33,832 nucleotides of DNA, taken from assembly GCA_013151415.1 (NCBI GenBank), contig JAADII010000170.1:1-33832 (forward strand), in the 5' to 3' direction. Every line of letters begins with the position of its first letter. Position 1 is the stretch's first letter. The stretch is from Chloroflexota bacterium. Lineage in GTDB: Bacteria > Chloroflexota > Anaerolineae > J102. Below, in pieces: positions 23,168 to 32,429 of this stretch. A program made the position numbers and the translations under genes. The notes beneath the pieces are model-generated. The model had not been told where the DNA came from and did not search any database. It was given only the letters and a program-made list of their open reading frames with translations.

Positions 23168-26100
23168 ATGAAATCACGCCTGGAAGCCATTTGTGACGCC
23201 ATTATCGAGGCGAGCTGGTTGGCCGCCTTGGTCGTCATTCCTCTTTTTTTCAACGTCTATTCACAGCGCGTATTCGAACCGGACAAGATCAGCATTTTGC
23301 GTTCGTTGGCGCTCATCGCCATCAGCGCCTGGGTCGCGAAAAAAGTGGCGAATTGGGGGCGGGAGCAGGGTGAACGAAGCGGCGAAGAGCGCCCCCTATG
23401 GCGCAAGCCATTGGTTCCCATGGTGCTGGCCCTGGCCGCGGCTTATTTGCTCAGCACCGCGCTTTCGGTCACGCCGCGACAAAGCTTTTGGGGATCATAT
23501 CAGCGCTTGCAAGGCGCTTTCACCATGCTGAGCTACATGGCCTTTTTCCTGGTGACGCTAGATGGGTTGCGCACGCGCGAACAATGGCAACGATTGCAAT
23601 ATGCAATCATTCTCACCAGCCTGCCCATCGCCCTTTACGGAATTTTGCAGCGGGTGGGTCTGGACCCGTTGCCCTGGGGCGGAGACACCGTGAAACGCGT
23701 GCCCGGCAACATGGGCAACGCCATTTTTCTGGCGGCCTATCTCATTATGGCCGTTCCCTTGACCATCGAGCGACTCATTGCGGCTGTGCGGCGCATGTTG
23801 CTGGATGAAGAGGGCAACTCGGCCGATGCGCTGGCCGCGGGCGCGCTTTTATTCATTCTCGTCCTTCAGTTGGTGACGATCATTCTCACTCAAAGCCGCG
23901 GGCCTTGGTTAGGGTTGGCTGCGGGCGGCTATGTCTTTTTGTTGCTCGTGTTCACCGAGCTCCGACAACTCGCGCCCGAAAAAGGCCCTCTGCGCGTCAA
24001 AGAGATCGGGACAGGCGCGCTCATGGGCGCGCTTGGCTTGCTTGCGCTGGGCGCTGGCCTAATGGCGCTGCTGCGCTTGCCGGGCATAGTGGGCGGCCTC
24101 GCCCTCTTACTGGGCATGATGGTTGCGGCCGCGCTCTATCTCATTCCGTTATTCACCCGGCGCGGTTGGCGCTGGCTTTGGCTGAGCGTAGTCACGCAGG
24201 CGGCCATGGTAGCCGCCTTGTTGGTGGCGCTCAATGTGGGCGCGGGTCCGTTGGCGGAGTTCAAAAACATTCCTTATGTGGGGCGTCTGGCCCAATTGAC
24301 AGACATCAACCAGGGCACAGGTCGCGTGCGCGTGCTTATATGGCAAGGCGTGGTGGACATGATCACCCCTCATCCGCCTCTGGAGTTTCCCGATGGCCGC
24401 GTCGACGCGCTCAACCCCATTCGCCCCTTAATCGGCTATGGCCCCGAATCCATGTGGGTGGCCTACAACCGCTTCTATGTGCCCGAATTAGGCGGGTTGG
24501 AACGTCGCAACGCCTCGCCCGATCGGTCGCACAATGAAACCTTCGACAGTCTTGTGATCACGGGCGTTTTCGGGTTTTTGGCCTATATTTTGCTTTTCGC
24601 TTCGGTGTTTTACTACGCGCTCAAATGGCTGGGTTTCATTCGCCAGCCGCGAGATCGCCTGCTCTTCGGCGGACTGCTGACATTTTTCGCCGCCGCCGGC
24701 GTGCTCATCCCCATCTTGATGGGCGTCCCCTATTTTGCAGGCGTGACATTGGCCCTGGGCTTCATCCTCGGCGTGCTTCTCTATATCACCATCGCCGCGC
24801 TGCGCGGCTCGGAGGGCGCGCACGCAATGGGGCGGCGTCAGATGTTGATCATCGCCCTATTGGCCACGGTGATCGCACACTTCGTAGAGATCCACTTTGG
24901 CATCGCCATTGCGGCCACGCGCACTTATTTCTTTATCTTCATCGCGGCCCTGGTTGCTTTGGGCTTGAAGCAGACGCAGGTGCAACCTCATCCTGAGCCG
25001 GCAACGCCATCGCCCCCTCAACTCACCCGGCGAAAACGAGGTCGTCGCGGGAGAACGCGCTCGCAACGAGCGGTCGCGCCGCCCATGCACGCGCCGTTGT
25101 GGCGACGCCTTTTGCCCTACGCCTTTATCACCGCGCTGATTTTCCTGGTTTTGGATTGGGATTACATCTCGAATCAAACCGGTCTAAACAGCGCATTCAC
25201 TGTATTCTGGCGCGCCTGGACGACTCATCTGGTCGATGGCCGTTCTACAGCCGGACCGGGCGTATTGTGGATTGTGCTTTTCACCTTTGTGGTCGCCATA
25301 ATTCTGGCCATTGGTGAAACCTGGTCGGCTCGCGACGCCGCGGCCGATGTGGCGCGAGGGCTGGCCATGTTTGCAGGGTTGGTGTTGACCGTATGGCTGG
25401 TTTACGGTCTGGTGCAGGCGCAGCGTCTGCTGCCCATGCCTTCTTCCATGCCGGTGGAGATGCGGGCCACCCATGTGGCCGATCACATCGTCAACTTCTA
25501 TCTCTGGTTGGGCATCCTCCTAACGCTCATGGCCGCAACATTGTATCTGGTGAATGAGCGTCCATCCGCCGCCTGGGGCCAACGCGCCGGGCTGGCGGCT
25601 CTGGTAGGAAGCGCGTTGTTGGTGGGAGCGCTATTTCTTATTGTGCGAGTGAACATCAACCTGGTTCGGGCCGATGTCTATTTCAAGCTGGGACAAAACA
25701 CCGATGCAAGGCGCAATTGGAGCGCCTCGCTGCTATTTTACGATATGGCTGCAAGGTTGGCGCCTCAGGAAGATCATTATCAACTTTTCCGCGGACGGGC
25801 GTTGTTGGAAAGCGCCCGCACAAGCGCGGATCCAACGCAACGTCAGACATTTTTGGACCGGGCCGAACAGGTGCTAAAGCGCGCGCGAGAATTGAACCCA
25901 CTAAACACAGACCACAGCGCCAATCTCGCGCGCTATCATGCCGCGCGAGCATCCACGCTCACCGATCCGGCGGCTCAGCGAGAAGAGCTGCTCAAGGCCA
26001 GTGAGGCGTATGCACAGGCCACCAGCCTCAGCCCCAACGCCGCGCATCTTTGGAATGAATGGGGAAGCGTGTATCAGCAGTTGGGCGAGATCGAAAAGGC

Positions 26101-26512
26101 GCGCGAGGTTTTCCAACACTCGCTCGAACTCGATCCCAACTATTTCGACACCTATCTTCGCATTGGTCAGTTAGAAAGCCAGCAGCAAAACTGGGAGGCC
26201 GCATTGGCGGCCTATGATCGCGCGGCCGAACTGCGACCAAGAGATGTGCGAGCCCATAGTGCACGCGGCTATGTTTTGGCGCAATTAGGACGCATCGACG
26301 AAGCCATTGCAGCCAATGAACAAGCCCTAACCCTTGCACCCAACGACATCAGCACATTGCAAAACCTTGCTCTGCTTCATCAACAAAAGGGGGAGTTTGA
26401 ACGAGCGTTGGCCTATGCGCGACGCGCTCGCGAATTGGTTTCTGAAGGAGCCCAAGCCCAAGGCCTGGACGCATTGATCCAGCAGCTCGAACAAGCGCTA
26501 GGCGAAGGATGA
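23168..26512 (+). CDS. O-antigen ligase/polymerase-like membrane protein with C-terminal TPRs
   Basis: A 1114-residue membrane protein of the Wzy/WaaL (Wzy_C) family, which polymerises or ligates lipid-linked glycan on the outer face of the membrane. Helices start at residue 15. The family signature is present: ILTQSRGPWLGLAAGG (238-253), then after more helices the loop GRVRVLIWQGVVDMI...LIGYGPESMW...DRSHNETFDSLVITG with the histidine at about 455. Extra helices follow to about 830. From about 840 to 1100 there are five to six tetratricopeptide repeats (for example AHLWNEWGSVYQQLGEIEKAREVFQHSLELDPN). TPR-tailed ligases are recurrent in Chloroflexota and some other phyla; the TPRs may bind partner enzymes or acceptor proteins. 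It is followed by the WecA/TagO-like gene three bases after its stop, so the two form an operon. Confidence 0.9.
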   Translation: MKSRLEAICDAIIEASWLAALVVIPLFFNVYSQRVFEPDKISILRSLALIAISAWVAKKVANWGREQGERSGEERPLWRKPLVPMVLALAAAYLLSTALSVTPRQSFWGSYQRLQGAFTMLSYMAFFLVTLDGLRTREQWQRLQYAIILTSLPIALYGILQRVGLDPLPWGGDTVKRVPGNMGNAIFLAAYLIMAVPLTIERLIAAVRRMLLDEEGNSADALAAGALLFILVLQLVTIILTQSRGPWLGLAAGGYVFLLLVFTELRQLAPEKGPLRVKEIGTGALMGALGLLALGAGLMALLRLPGIVGGLALLLGMMVAAALYLIPLFTRRGWRWLWLSVVTQAAMVAALLVALNVGAGPLAEFKNIPYVGRLAQLTDINQGTGRVRVLIWQGVVDMITPHPPLEFPDGRVDALNPIRPLIGYGPESMWVAYNRFYVPELGGLERRNASPDRSHNETFDSLVITGVFGFLAYILLFASVFYYALKWLGFIRQPRDRLLFGGLLTFFAAAGVLIPILMGVPYFAGVTLALGFILGVLLYITIAALRGSEGAHAMGRRQMLIIALLATVIAHFVEIHFGIAIAATRTYFFIFIAALVALGLKQTQVQPHPEPATPSPPQLTRRKRGRRGRTRSQRAVAPPMHAPLWRRLLPYAFITALIFLVLDWDYISNQTGLNSAFTVFWRAWTTHLVDGRSTAGPGVLWIVLFTFVVAIILAIGETWSARDAAADVARGLAMFAGLVLTVWLVYGLVQAQRLLPMPSSMPVEMRATHVADHIVNFYLWLGILLTLMAATLYLVNERPSAAWGQRAGLAALVGSALLVGALFLIVRVNINLVRADVYFKLGQNTDARRNWSASLLFYDMAARLAPQEDHYQLFRGRALLESARTSADPTQRQTFLDRAEQVLKRARELNPLNTDHSANLARYHAARASTLTDPAAQREELLKASEAYAQATSLSPNAAHLWNEWGSVYQQLGEIEKAREVFQHSLELDPNYFDTYLRIGQLESQQQNWEAALAAYDRAAELRPRDVRAHSARGYVLAQLGRIDEAIAANEQALTLAPNDISTLQNLALLHQQKGEFERALAYARRARELVSEGAQAQGLDALIQQLEQALGEG

Positions 26513-26515
26513 AAC

Positions 26516-27529
26516 ATGATTAGCCAACTCATCGTCATCTTTGGCGCGGCGCTGGTGTTGGCGTTGGCCGCCACGCCAATGGCGCGGCGCCTGGCTTTCC
26601 GGGCCGACATGGTGGACCGGCCTTCGGTTCGCAAGCTGCACGTCGCGCCCACGCCTTTGCTGGGAGGGTTGGCCATTTATGCAGCCGTCATCGTGGCCCT
26701 GTTTCTCTTTGGCGATCGTTTCTATGTGCATCAAGTCGCGGGCATCTTTGTGGGCGCGTCGCTCATCTCGTTTCTGGGCTTCTGGGATGATCGTCTCACG
26801 CTACCCGCCTGGGCCAAACTACTGGGCCAAACCATTCCTGTATTGATTCTCATCTTCACCGGCGTGCAGGTGGCGTTGTTCAAACAGCCCCTTCTCAACA
26901 TCGTCCTTACGCTGGTGTGGGTGCTTTTCATCACCAACGCGGTCAATTTTCTAGACAATATGGATGGACTTTCCGCGGGGGTGGCGGCGGTGGCCAGCGC
27001 CTATTTTGTGCTGTTGGCCGCGCTTTCAGATCAATATCTCGTTGGGGCGCTCGCGGCCGCTGTAATGGGGGCTTGTTTTGGTTTTTTGGTTTACAATTTC
27101 AATCCGGCCAGCATTTTTATGGGAGATACGGGCAGCTTGTTTCTGGGATTCTTGTTGGCCGCGGTGGGCATCAAACTTCGCTTTCCCACGAATACGCCCT
27201 TGGTGACATGGATGATTCCGCCATTGGTGTTGGGCGTTCCCATCCTAGACACCACACTGGTCATCATCTCGCGCTTGCGTCGCGGTCGCAATCCCTTCAC
27301 CTCGCCGGGCAAAGATCATCTTTCGCATCGCCTGGTCTATCGGGGAGCCACGCGACGCGAAGCCGTGCTCATGCTCTATCTTCTCAGCAGCGCGTTTGGC
27401 ATGGTGGCCATTTTTATCTCACAAGCCACAATTCTGGAGAGCTTATTCGTGGCCAGCATCGTCGTTGCGGCCTGTCTGGCTCTCATCTGGTGGTTAGAGC
27501 GGGTCTTGGCGACCCGGGGCGATGGTTAA
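26516..27529 (+). CDS. Undecaprenyl-phosphate sugar-1-phosphate transferase (WecA/TagO/MraY family)
   Basis: A 337-residue polytopic membrane enzyme that starts lipid-linked glycan synthesis by moving a sugar-1-phosphate (typically GlcNAc-1-P) from UDP-sugar to undecaprenyl phosphate. Family motifs are intact: [18 protein letters not shown] (34-51), [11 protein letters not shown] with Asp91-Asp92, [15 protein letters not shown] (141-155), [12 protein letters not shown] (201-212) and the cytoplasmic GKDHLSHRL (265-273). The DHLSHRLV form is typical of the WecA/TagO/RgpG branch rather than MraY proper. The start has GAAGGA seven bases upstream inside the end of the preceding gene, and only three bases separate the two genes. 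It is the initiating step for the polysaccharide that the neighbouring ligase, flippase and tailoring genes would complete. Confidence 0.93.
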   Translation: MISQLIVIFGAALVLALAATPMARRLAFRADMVDRPSVRKLHVAPTPLLGGLAIYAAVIVALFLFGDRFYVHQVAGIFVGASLISFLGFWDDRLTLPAWAKLLGQTIPVLILIFTGVQVALFKQPLLNIVLTLVWVLFITNAVNFLDNMDGLSAGVAAVASAYFVLLAALSDQYLVGALAAAVMGACFGFLVYNFNPASIFMGDTGSLFLGFLLAAVGIKLRFPTNTPLVTWMIPPLVLGVPILDTTLVIISRLRRGRNPFTSPGKDHLSHRLVYRGATRREAVLMLYLLSSAFGMVAIFISQATILESLFVASIVVAACLALIWWLERVLATRGDG

Positions 27530-27597
27530 GAGCATCCAAGTGAACGGCGCGCTCTTCGGGACGCATCTCCGCAAAAACTCGCGCGCATCGTGCATGG

Positions 27598-27651
27598 CAA
27601 GGGGTCTATAAGCGGGTTCGCATTGGGGCAATGCCCAAAAGCAACCCCTTG
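27598..27651 (+). other. Folded intergenic segment after the WecA-like gene
   Basis: CAAGGGG (27598-27604) can pair with CCCCTTG (27645-27651), and inside lies GGGC-AAT-GCCC (27626-27636). It stands about 70 bp after the WecA-like stop and has no U-tract of note, so it is a weak terminator or a structured 3' end. The rest of 27530-27690 shows nothing else. Confidence 0.35.
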
Positions 27652-27689
27652 TTTCAGCCTCTTTTCCTCTGCCATCTCAAGAGGGCTGT

Positions 27690-27697
27690 GTTATAAT
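27690..27697 (+). promoter_or_regulatory. Extended -10 promoter of the cyclophilin operon
   Basis: TG-T-TATAAT: a perfect -10 (27692-27697) with the TGn extension, which can substitute for the poor -35 region here. The start of transcription would be near 27704, giving a leader of about 160 nt before the TTG start. The leader contains a GCGCGCC/GGTGCGC stem-loop (27738-27755) and a 30-codon ORF. Confidence 0.7.
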
Positions 27698-27763
27698 GAG
27701 CCATACGTAACGTTCACTTTCATTGTTTTTGCAACCAGCGCGCCCCAGGGTGCGCGAACAAAC

Positions 27764-27856
27764 ATGAAAGCCATCCAAATTCCATCTTTTACGACGGTGG
27801 CTCATCCGCGTGAAACGCGCTTGCGCCATCGTTTGTCATCACACTCAACTCAATAA
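27764..27856 (+). CDS. Possible 30-codon leader ORF before the cyclophilin lipoprotein
   Basis: An ATG at 27764 opens a short frame ([20 protein letters not shown]...) ending at the TAA 27854-27856. This stop overlaps the AAGGA Shine-Dalgarno site (27855-27859) of the lipoprotein gene. It has no Shine-Dalgarno site of its own and no recognised family. If translated, ribosomes stopping there would sit on the downstream ribosome-binding site, so it could regulate it. It may equally be chance. Confidence 0.25.
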   Translation: MKAIQIPSFTTVAHPRETRLRHRLSSHSTQ

Positions 27857-27866
27857 GGATGTCATC

Positions 27867-29774
27867 TTGAACAAACGACCACTTCAAATTCTTTTCCTGC
27901 TCCTCGCGGTCGCCTTGGTTTTGGCCGCGTGCAACGCCGCGCCCGCGGACGCGCCGGCGGAAAATGCCGCTCCGACCGAACAGGTTGCGGACTCGGAAAG
28001 CGCGGACGCGCCTCAACCTGATAAAGCAGACGAAACGCCGCCGACTGAGTTCATGTCTTGGCCCGAACCGCCGGCCATGAGCATCGACCCCAACAAAATC
28101 TATATCGCCACCATCAAAACCGAACGCGGGGATATTGTGGTCGAATTGTACGCCGACAAAGCGCCCCAAACCGTGAACAATTTCATCTTTCTCGCGGAAC
28201 AGGGCTTTTACGACAATACGACCTTTCATCGCGTCATCAACGACTTCATGGCCCAGGCCGGAGATCCCACCGGCACGGGAACCGGCGGTCCTGGCTACAC
28301 CTTTCCCGATGAAATCGACCCCGACCTGAGTTTCGACCGGCCCGGTCTGCTGGCCATGGCCAATGCGGGGCCCGACACCAACGGCAGCCAGTTTTTCATC
28401 ACCTTCGCGCCCACGCCCTGGCTCGATGGCCGGCACACCATCTTCGGCGAAGTCATCGAGGGCATGGAGGTGTTGGACAAGCTCACGCGTCGCGATCCCG
28501 AGAGCGGAGCCGACAACCCTGGCGACGCCATCTACACCATCGAAATCAGCGAGGCCGAGACTTCGCGTCGGCCCACACCCACGCCCAAACCCACACCCTT
28601 CGCGCCTGACCCCACGGCCGACGACCATTTCATGGCCGCAATGGCGCCTGAAGAGCGGGTGGGCTATTGGAATACGCCGCCCGAAAACATCCTCGAACCG
28701 GGAACCATTTACCTGGCCACATTCCGCACCGAGGTGGGCGACATGGTTGTCGAATTAACGCCCGATCTCGCGCCCAACAACGTCAACAATTTCATCGCCC
28801 TGGCCCGAGCCGGCTATTACGACGGCACCCATTTCTGGCAAGTTATCGAGGACCTGGTGGCGGTGGGCGGCGATCCTTTGGAAAATGGCGACGGCAATCC
28901 AGGTTATTTTGTGGACGATGAATTGACCACAGCCGCTTTTGACGACGCAGGATGGCTGGGCAGCGCGCAATCCGCGCCCAATCGCAACGGCGGCCAGTTT
29001 TTCTTTACGCTGGGACCCGCGCCCTGGTTGGCGGAGCGCTTCACGCCTTTGGGACGAGTGATTGAAGGGTTGGAGGTGTTGAGCCAGATCGAGATTCGCG
29101 ATCCCGCTCAGAACCCTGAATCGCCCGGAACGCTGCTGCAAAGCGTGGACATCTCCACGGCCGAGACCTCACGGCTGCCCACCCCCACCCCGCCTCCACC
29201 GCCTCTCGCTCCCACCATGCCGCCCGAAGGCGAACGCCCTTTGAGCGATCTTGAGCCCGAAGCGCGCAACGGCTATTACAACACCGCGCCCGAGATGGAG
29301 ATCGATCCCAACAAAGACTACGTCGCGATCATCCGCACTGAAGTGGGCGACATCACCGTCGATCTATACGAGGATAAGACGCCCATCACCGTGAACAACT
29401 TCGTTTTACTGGCGCTCAATGGCTTTTACGATGGCGTGACCTTCCATCGCGTCATCGAGGGCTTCATGGCTCAGAGCGGCGATCCCACAGGCTCTGGCGC
29501 GGGCGGCCCGGGATATATGTTCGAAGACGAGATCATTCCCGAATTGCGCCACGATCGCGCCGGCATCCTTAGCATGGCCAATGCCGGCCCCAACACCAAT
29601 GGAAGTCAGTTCTTCATCACCTTCGCGCCAGCGCCCTGGCTGGACAGCAACCATACTATCTTTGGCGAGGTCATCGAGGGCATGGACGTGTTGGAGAAGA
29701 TCGAACTGCGCGATCCTCAAACCGCTACAGAACCAGGAACAACCATCGAACGCATCGATATCGAGGTGAAGTAG
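27867..29774 (+). CDS. Lipoprotein with three cyclophilin-type PPIase domains
   Basis: A 635-residue exported lipoprotein. The start is the TTG at 27867: AAGGA lies seven bases upstream, and translation from it gives a short basic N-terminus, a hydrophobic core ([13 protein letters not shown]) and a lipobox LAAC with Cys22. Upstream ATG readings would spoil the signal. Three cyclophilin domains follow (about 78-230, 280-415, 482-635), separated by Thr/Pro-rich linkers. Domains 1 and 3 keep the active site, including FHRV (Arg122, Arg528), the Q in MAQ(A/S)[12 protein letters not shown] and the late HTIFGE histidine. In domain 2 the same places read FWQV (Gln325), AVGGDP and RFTPLG, so it is probably inactive. 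The protein would assist folding of secreted proteins outside the membrane. Two further genes follow in the same direction. Confidence 0.9.
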   Translation: MNKRPLQILFLLLAVALVLAACNAAPADAPAENAAPTEQVADSESADAPQPDKADETPPTEFMSWPEPPAMSIDPNKIYIATIKTERGDIVVELYADKAPQTVNNFIFLAEQGFYDNTTFHRVINDFMAQAGDPTGTGTGGPGYTFPDEIDPDLSFDRPGLLAMANAGPDTNGSQFFITFAPTPWLDGRHTIFGEVIEGMEVLDKLTRRDPESGADNPGDAIYTIEISEAETSRRPTPTPKPTPFAPDPTADDHFMAAMAPEERVGYWNTPPENILEPGTIYLATFRTEVGDMVVELTPDLAPNNVNNFIALARAGYYDGTHFWQVIEDLVAVGGDPLENGDGNPGYFVDDELTTAAFDDAGWLGSAQSAPNRNGGQFFFTLGPAPWLAERFTPLGRVIEGLEVLSQIEIRDPAQNPESPGTLLQSVDISTAETSRLPTPTPPPPPLAPTMPPEGERPLSDLEPEARNGYYNTAPEMEIDPNKDYVAIIRTEVGDITVDLYEDKTPITVNNFVLLALNGFYDGVTFHRVIEGFMAQSGDPTGSGAGGPGYMFEDEIIPELRHDRAGILSMANAGPNTNGSQFFITFAPAPWLDSNHTIFGEVIEGMDVLEKIELRDPQTATEPGTTIERIDIEVK

Positions 29775-29790
29775 CATCTGACCAGAGATG

Positions 29791-29838
29791 ATGGGCGATA
29801 GGACGATGAGGCGCCATCGTCTCATCGTCCATCGCTCA
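29791..29838 (+). terminator. Long imperfect hairpin between the two cyclophilin genes
   Basis: Arms of about 18-20 bases (29791-29810 and 29821-29838; GGACGATGAG pairs with CTCATCGTCC perfectly, the outer part with a bulge and mismatches) enclose a 10-base loop; T-rich sequence (TTCTTCTTT) follows. It may be a terminator or partial attenuator after the lipoprotein gene, leaving the downstream cyclophilin at lower or separate expression. Confidence 0.55.
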
Positions 29839-29859
29839 TTCTTCTTTACAGGAGCATAC

Positions 29860-30351
29860 GTGATTATGGCCCGATACGCCTCCCCTCCTCCCATGCAAAT
29901 CGACCCCGCCAAGAAATACGTCGCCACCATAAAAACCGACAGGGGCGATATGACGCTAGAATTGTTTGCGGACAAAGCGCCGCAGACGGTCAACAACTTC
30001 GTTTTTCTGGCTCGCGAAGGCTTTTACGACGGCGTGACCTTTCATCGCGTGATCAAGGATTTCATGATCCAAAGCGGCGACCCCACAGGAACCGGCCGCG
30101 GGGGGCCGGGTTATCGTTTTCCCGACGAATTTCACCCTGACCTCAAACACGACGGACCCGGCGTGCTTAGTATGGCCAACGCAGGGCCAAACACCAATGG
30201 AAGCCAGTTTTTCATCACACATGTGGCCACGCCCTGGCTGGATGGCAAACATAGCGTGTTCGGCCGCCTGATCGATGGGGAAGAAGTGCTCTTTTCCATT
30301 GAGCAAGGCGATTTTATCAACACCATCATCATTGAAGAACAGACTTCATGA
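29860..30351 (+). CDS. Single-domain cyclophilin-type peptidyl-prolyl isomerase
   Basis: A 163-residue cytoplasmic cyclophilin that catalyses cis-trans isomerisation of prolyl bonds. All the active-site positions are in place: [15 protein letters not shown] (catalytic Arg, Phe and Gln), [10 protein letters not shown] and [10 protein letters not shown]. There is no signal peptide, unlike the neighbouring lipoprotein. The GTG at 29860 is preferred as start because AGGAG lies five bases upstream; the next in-frame ATG is two codons on. The sequence is close to domains 1 and 3 of the preceding protein (the GDPTGTGxGGPGY stretch is shared), so it looks like a tandem duplicate. It overlaps the VTT gene by ATGA. 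Confidence 0.93.
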   Translation: MIMARYASPPPMQIDPAKKYVATIKTDRGDMTLELFADKAPQTVNNFVFLAREGFYDGVTFHRVIKDFMIQSGDPTGTGRGGPGYRFPDEFHPDLKHDGPGVLSMANAGPNTNGSQFFITHVATPWLDGKHSVFGRLIDGEEVLFSIEQGDFINTIIIEEQTS

Positions 30352-30911
30352 ATCGCGCCTGGGTGGCCAAGTACAAACCCATCATATTGCGCATCGTCGC
30401 GGTGGCGGCCATGCTGGGCCTATCCGCGCTCATTGTGCTGAATGCACAACGCATTCATGATCTGGGACGGTACGGCTACCTGGGCATTTTCGTGCTGAGT
30501 TTTGCAGCCAACGCGACCATCATCTTTCCCGCGCCCGGCTGGCTCATTCCCATCGCGGCTGGCGGCGCGCTCAACCCGCTGGCCGTGGGGCTGGCCGTGG
30601 GCGCGGGACAGGCGTTGGGCGAACTCACGGGCTATCTGGCCGGCTCCACGGGTCAATTCGTATTGTCTGATCATCATGAGCGCTACGAGCACCTGGCCGA
30701 CCTGACCCGACAATACGGTCTCTGGCTCTTCATCTTTCTCAGCTTCATTCCCAACCCCCTTTTCGATCTGGCCGGCATTGTGGCCGGCGTGCTCAAGTTT
30801 CCCATGTTCTCCTTTCTGGCCGCGACCTTTGTGGGCAAAACGCTGCGCGCCATCCTTTTGGCTTACGGGGGCTACGGCATGTTTGGAAACTGGTGGACGC
30901 CGTCGAATTGA
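30348..30911 (+). CDS. VTT-domain membrane protein (SNARE-associated/DedA-like)
   Basis: A 187-residue membrane protein of the VTT (DedA/TVP38/TMEM64) superfamily. It shows the family layout: an N-terminal helix ([16 protein letters not shown]), then a [24 protein letters not shown] segment, the small-residue-rich hairpin [31 protein letters not shown] with the G-E/Y pattern, and [23 protein letters not shown], where the Pro and Asp correspond to the conserved R/N-P-x-x-D-x-x-x region. Members are thought to scramble or flip lipids such as undecaprenyl phosphate or phosphatidylethanolamine; the substrate here is not known. Its ATG overlaps the cyclophilin stop (ATGA), so the two are translated together. 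A lipid-carrier recycling role would fit the surrounding glycan genes. Confidence 0.88.
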   Translation: MNRAWVAKYKPIILRIVAVAAMLGLSALIVLNAQRIHDLGRYGYLGIFVLSFAANATIIFPAPGWLIPIAAGGALNPLAVGLAVGAGQALGELTGYLAGSTGQFVLSDHHERYEHLADLTRQYGLWLFIFLSFIPNPLFDLAGIVAGVLKFPMFSFLAATFVGKTLRAILLAYGGYGMFGNWWTPSN

Positions 30912-30974
30912 GAGGTCGCGTAGTCGCGTAGTCATTTGGTCGCGTGCTCGGCAGGAGAATCGGATGACGTTGGC
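30912..30974 (+). promoter_or_regulatory. Wzx leader: GTCGCGTA repeats and a 4-codon minicistron with Shine-Dalgarno
   Basis: GTCGCGTA occurs twice in tandem, with a third GTCGCGTG copy after an interval. AGGAG (30953-30957) is followed at good spacing by ATG (30964) of a tiny frame, Met-Thr-Leu-Ala-stop, whose TGA (30976-30978) overlaps the Wzx start ATG (30975) as ATGA. Thus the ribosome-binding site may serve the minicistron and couple into Wzx. It could also be chance. Confidence 0.3.
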
Positions 30975-32429
30975 ATGAGAGCACCGCCGCGCGGCAGCTT
31001 TGCCCTGGACGCATTGAAATTGATGTCGGGTTCCACCCTGGCGCAGGTCATCACCATTTTGGCCGCGCCGATTCTAACCCGGCTCTATGGCCCCGCCGCT
31101 TTTGGCGTCTTGGGTCTTTTTATCGCGGTCACCCGAATCCTGACTCAGGTGGTGGGCTTGCGCTATGAATTGGCCATCATGCTGCCCAAGGAGGAAAAGG
31201 AGGCCATCAATGTAACGGGGTTGGCTTTGAGCATCGTGCTGATCATCAGCGCGTCGCTCATTCCTATCACCATGACGGTGGGCCCCCCGCTGGCCCGCTG
31301 GGCCCGAGCGGATGAACTCATTCCTTACCTCTGGCTGGCGCCCATCTCCATCTTCTTTGGCGGCGAACTGGCGGTGTTGAACTTCTGGCATTCTCGCCAG
31401 CGTCACTTCGGGCGACTTTCAGCCACGCGCGTGGCCCAATCGAGCGCCTCGGTGGGTGTGCAATTGGGCGCGGGACTAACAGGACATGTCTCGGGCGGAG
31501 GACTGATCGCCGGCATTCTCGCGGGCCAAGTGGTGGCGACGACAACATTGGCGCTCAGCGGCTGGCGGCGCATGATAAAGCTTGCGCGAGATCATCTCAC
31601 CTGCGCCGGCATGTTGGCCGCGCTCAAGCGCTATCGCAAATTCCCCAAATACAATGTATGGGCCGCGCTGATGAACTCGGTGTCCTGGCAACTGCCCACC
31701 TTTTTCCTGGCCTACTTTCTCTCTCCTATTGAAGTGGGTTTCCTCGCCCTGGGGAACCGCGTCGTTGAACTACCCATGCGCATCGTCGGCGCATCCATTG
31801 CCCAGGTCTTCTTTCAGCGGGCTTCTCGGGCCAAACACGAAGGCTCCCTCGCCCAAGTGGTGGCCTCGACCTTTCGCTATCTGGTCACGCTCAGCTTCTT
31901 TCCCCTGATGTTGCTCATCTTCATCGCGCCTGAATTGTTCAGCGTTGCTTTTGGCGCTCGTTGGCATGAAGCCGGCGTGTACACGCAAATTCTTGCGCCC
32001 TGGATATTCTTTTGGTTTATTTCATCGCCCATGAGCACGCTATTCAGTGTTTTGGAACGCCAGGAATGGGGCTTTCGTCTCAACGCGGCCATCCTTGCCT
32101 CTCGCTTTTTTGCCTTGGGCCTGGGAGGTTATCTGGGCAGCGCTCGCTTAATGCTGGCTTTGTTTGCCCTTTCCGGCGTCTTGCTGTACGGTTTTCTTAG
32201 CATCTTTATTATGAAAGTCACAGGCGTGGCGCTGCGCGACATTGCCGGCATTTTGTGGCAAAAAGGCTGGCCTTTGGCGCCCGCGGGCGCGTTGTTGTTC
32301 CTGCTCGATCGTTTTCAGGCGTCTCCGTGGCTTACATTGTTGACCGCGTTGCTTGCGCTCACATTATATTTCATCCATCAGTGGCGTTCAGAACCTCAAT
32401 TGCGCTCTCTGTTCACGAGCGGCTCATGA
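30975..32429 (+). CDS. Polysaccharide flippase (Wzx/MVF family)
   Basis: A 484-residue membrane protein with about 12-14 helices of the oligosaccharide flippase family. The N-terminus LMSGSTLAQVITILAAPILTRLYGPAAFGVLGLF is the standard signature (polytopic helix 1, then TRLYGPAAFGV). Further typical parts are VGLRYELAIMLPKEEKEA and the central YRKFPKYNVWAALMNSVSWQLP motif. It would flip the lipid-linked repeat unit to the outer face. The chosen ATG starts a normal N-terminus; the frame extends 13 codons to a TTG without support. The stop overlaps the next gene's ATG (ATGA), and that gene overlaps the third in the same way. A second, frameshifted flippase gene lies at the other end of the window. 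Confidence 0.92.
   Translation: MRAPPRGSFALDALKLMSGSTLAQVITILAAPILTRLYGPAAFGVLGLFIAVTRILTQVVGLRYELAIMLPKEEKEAINVTGLALSIVLIISASLIPITMTVGPPLARWARADELIPYLWLAPISIFFGGELAVLNFWHSRQRHFGRLSATRVAQSSASVGVQLGAGLTGHVSGGGLIAGILAGQVVATTTLALSGWRRMIKLARDHLTCAGMLAALKRYRKFPKYNVWAALMNSVSWQLPTFFLAYFLSPIEVGFLALGNRVVELPMRIVGASIAQVFFQRASRAKHEGSLAQVVASTFRYLVTLSFFPLMLLIFIAPELFSVAFGARWHEAGVYTQILAPWIFFWFISSPMSTLFSVLERQEWGFRLNAAILASRFFALGLGGYLGSARLMLALFALSGVLLYGFLSIFIMKVTGVALRDIAGILWQKGWPLAPAGALLFLLDRFQASPWLTLLTALLALTLYFIHQWRSEPQLRSLFTSGS

Noticed and set aside
15733-27165. GCCGCGGCC as an over-represented genome signature motif
   Set aside because: It occurs mostly in frame as GCC-GCG Ala-Ala codons, so codon preference explains it without a special role.
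27598-27651. tRNA-like segment containing GGTTCGCAT
   Set aside because: Only the T-loop-like string fits; there is no acceptor stem, D-arm or anticodon arm in the right places.
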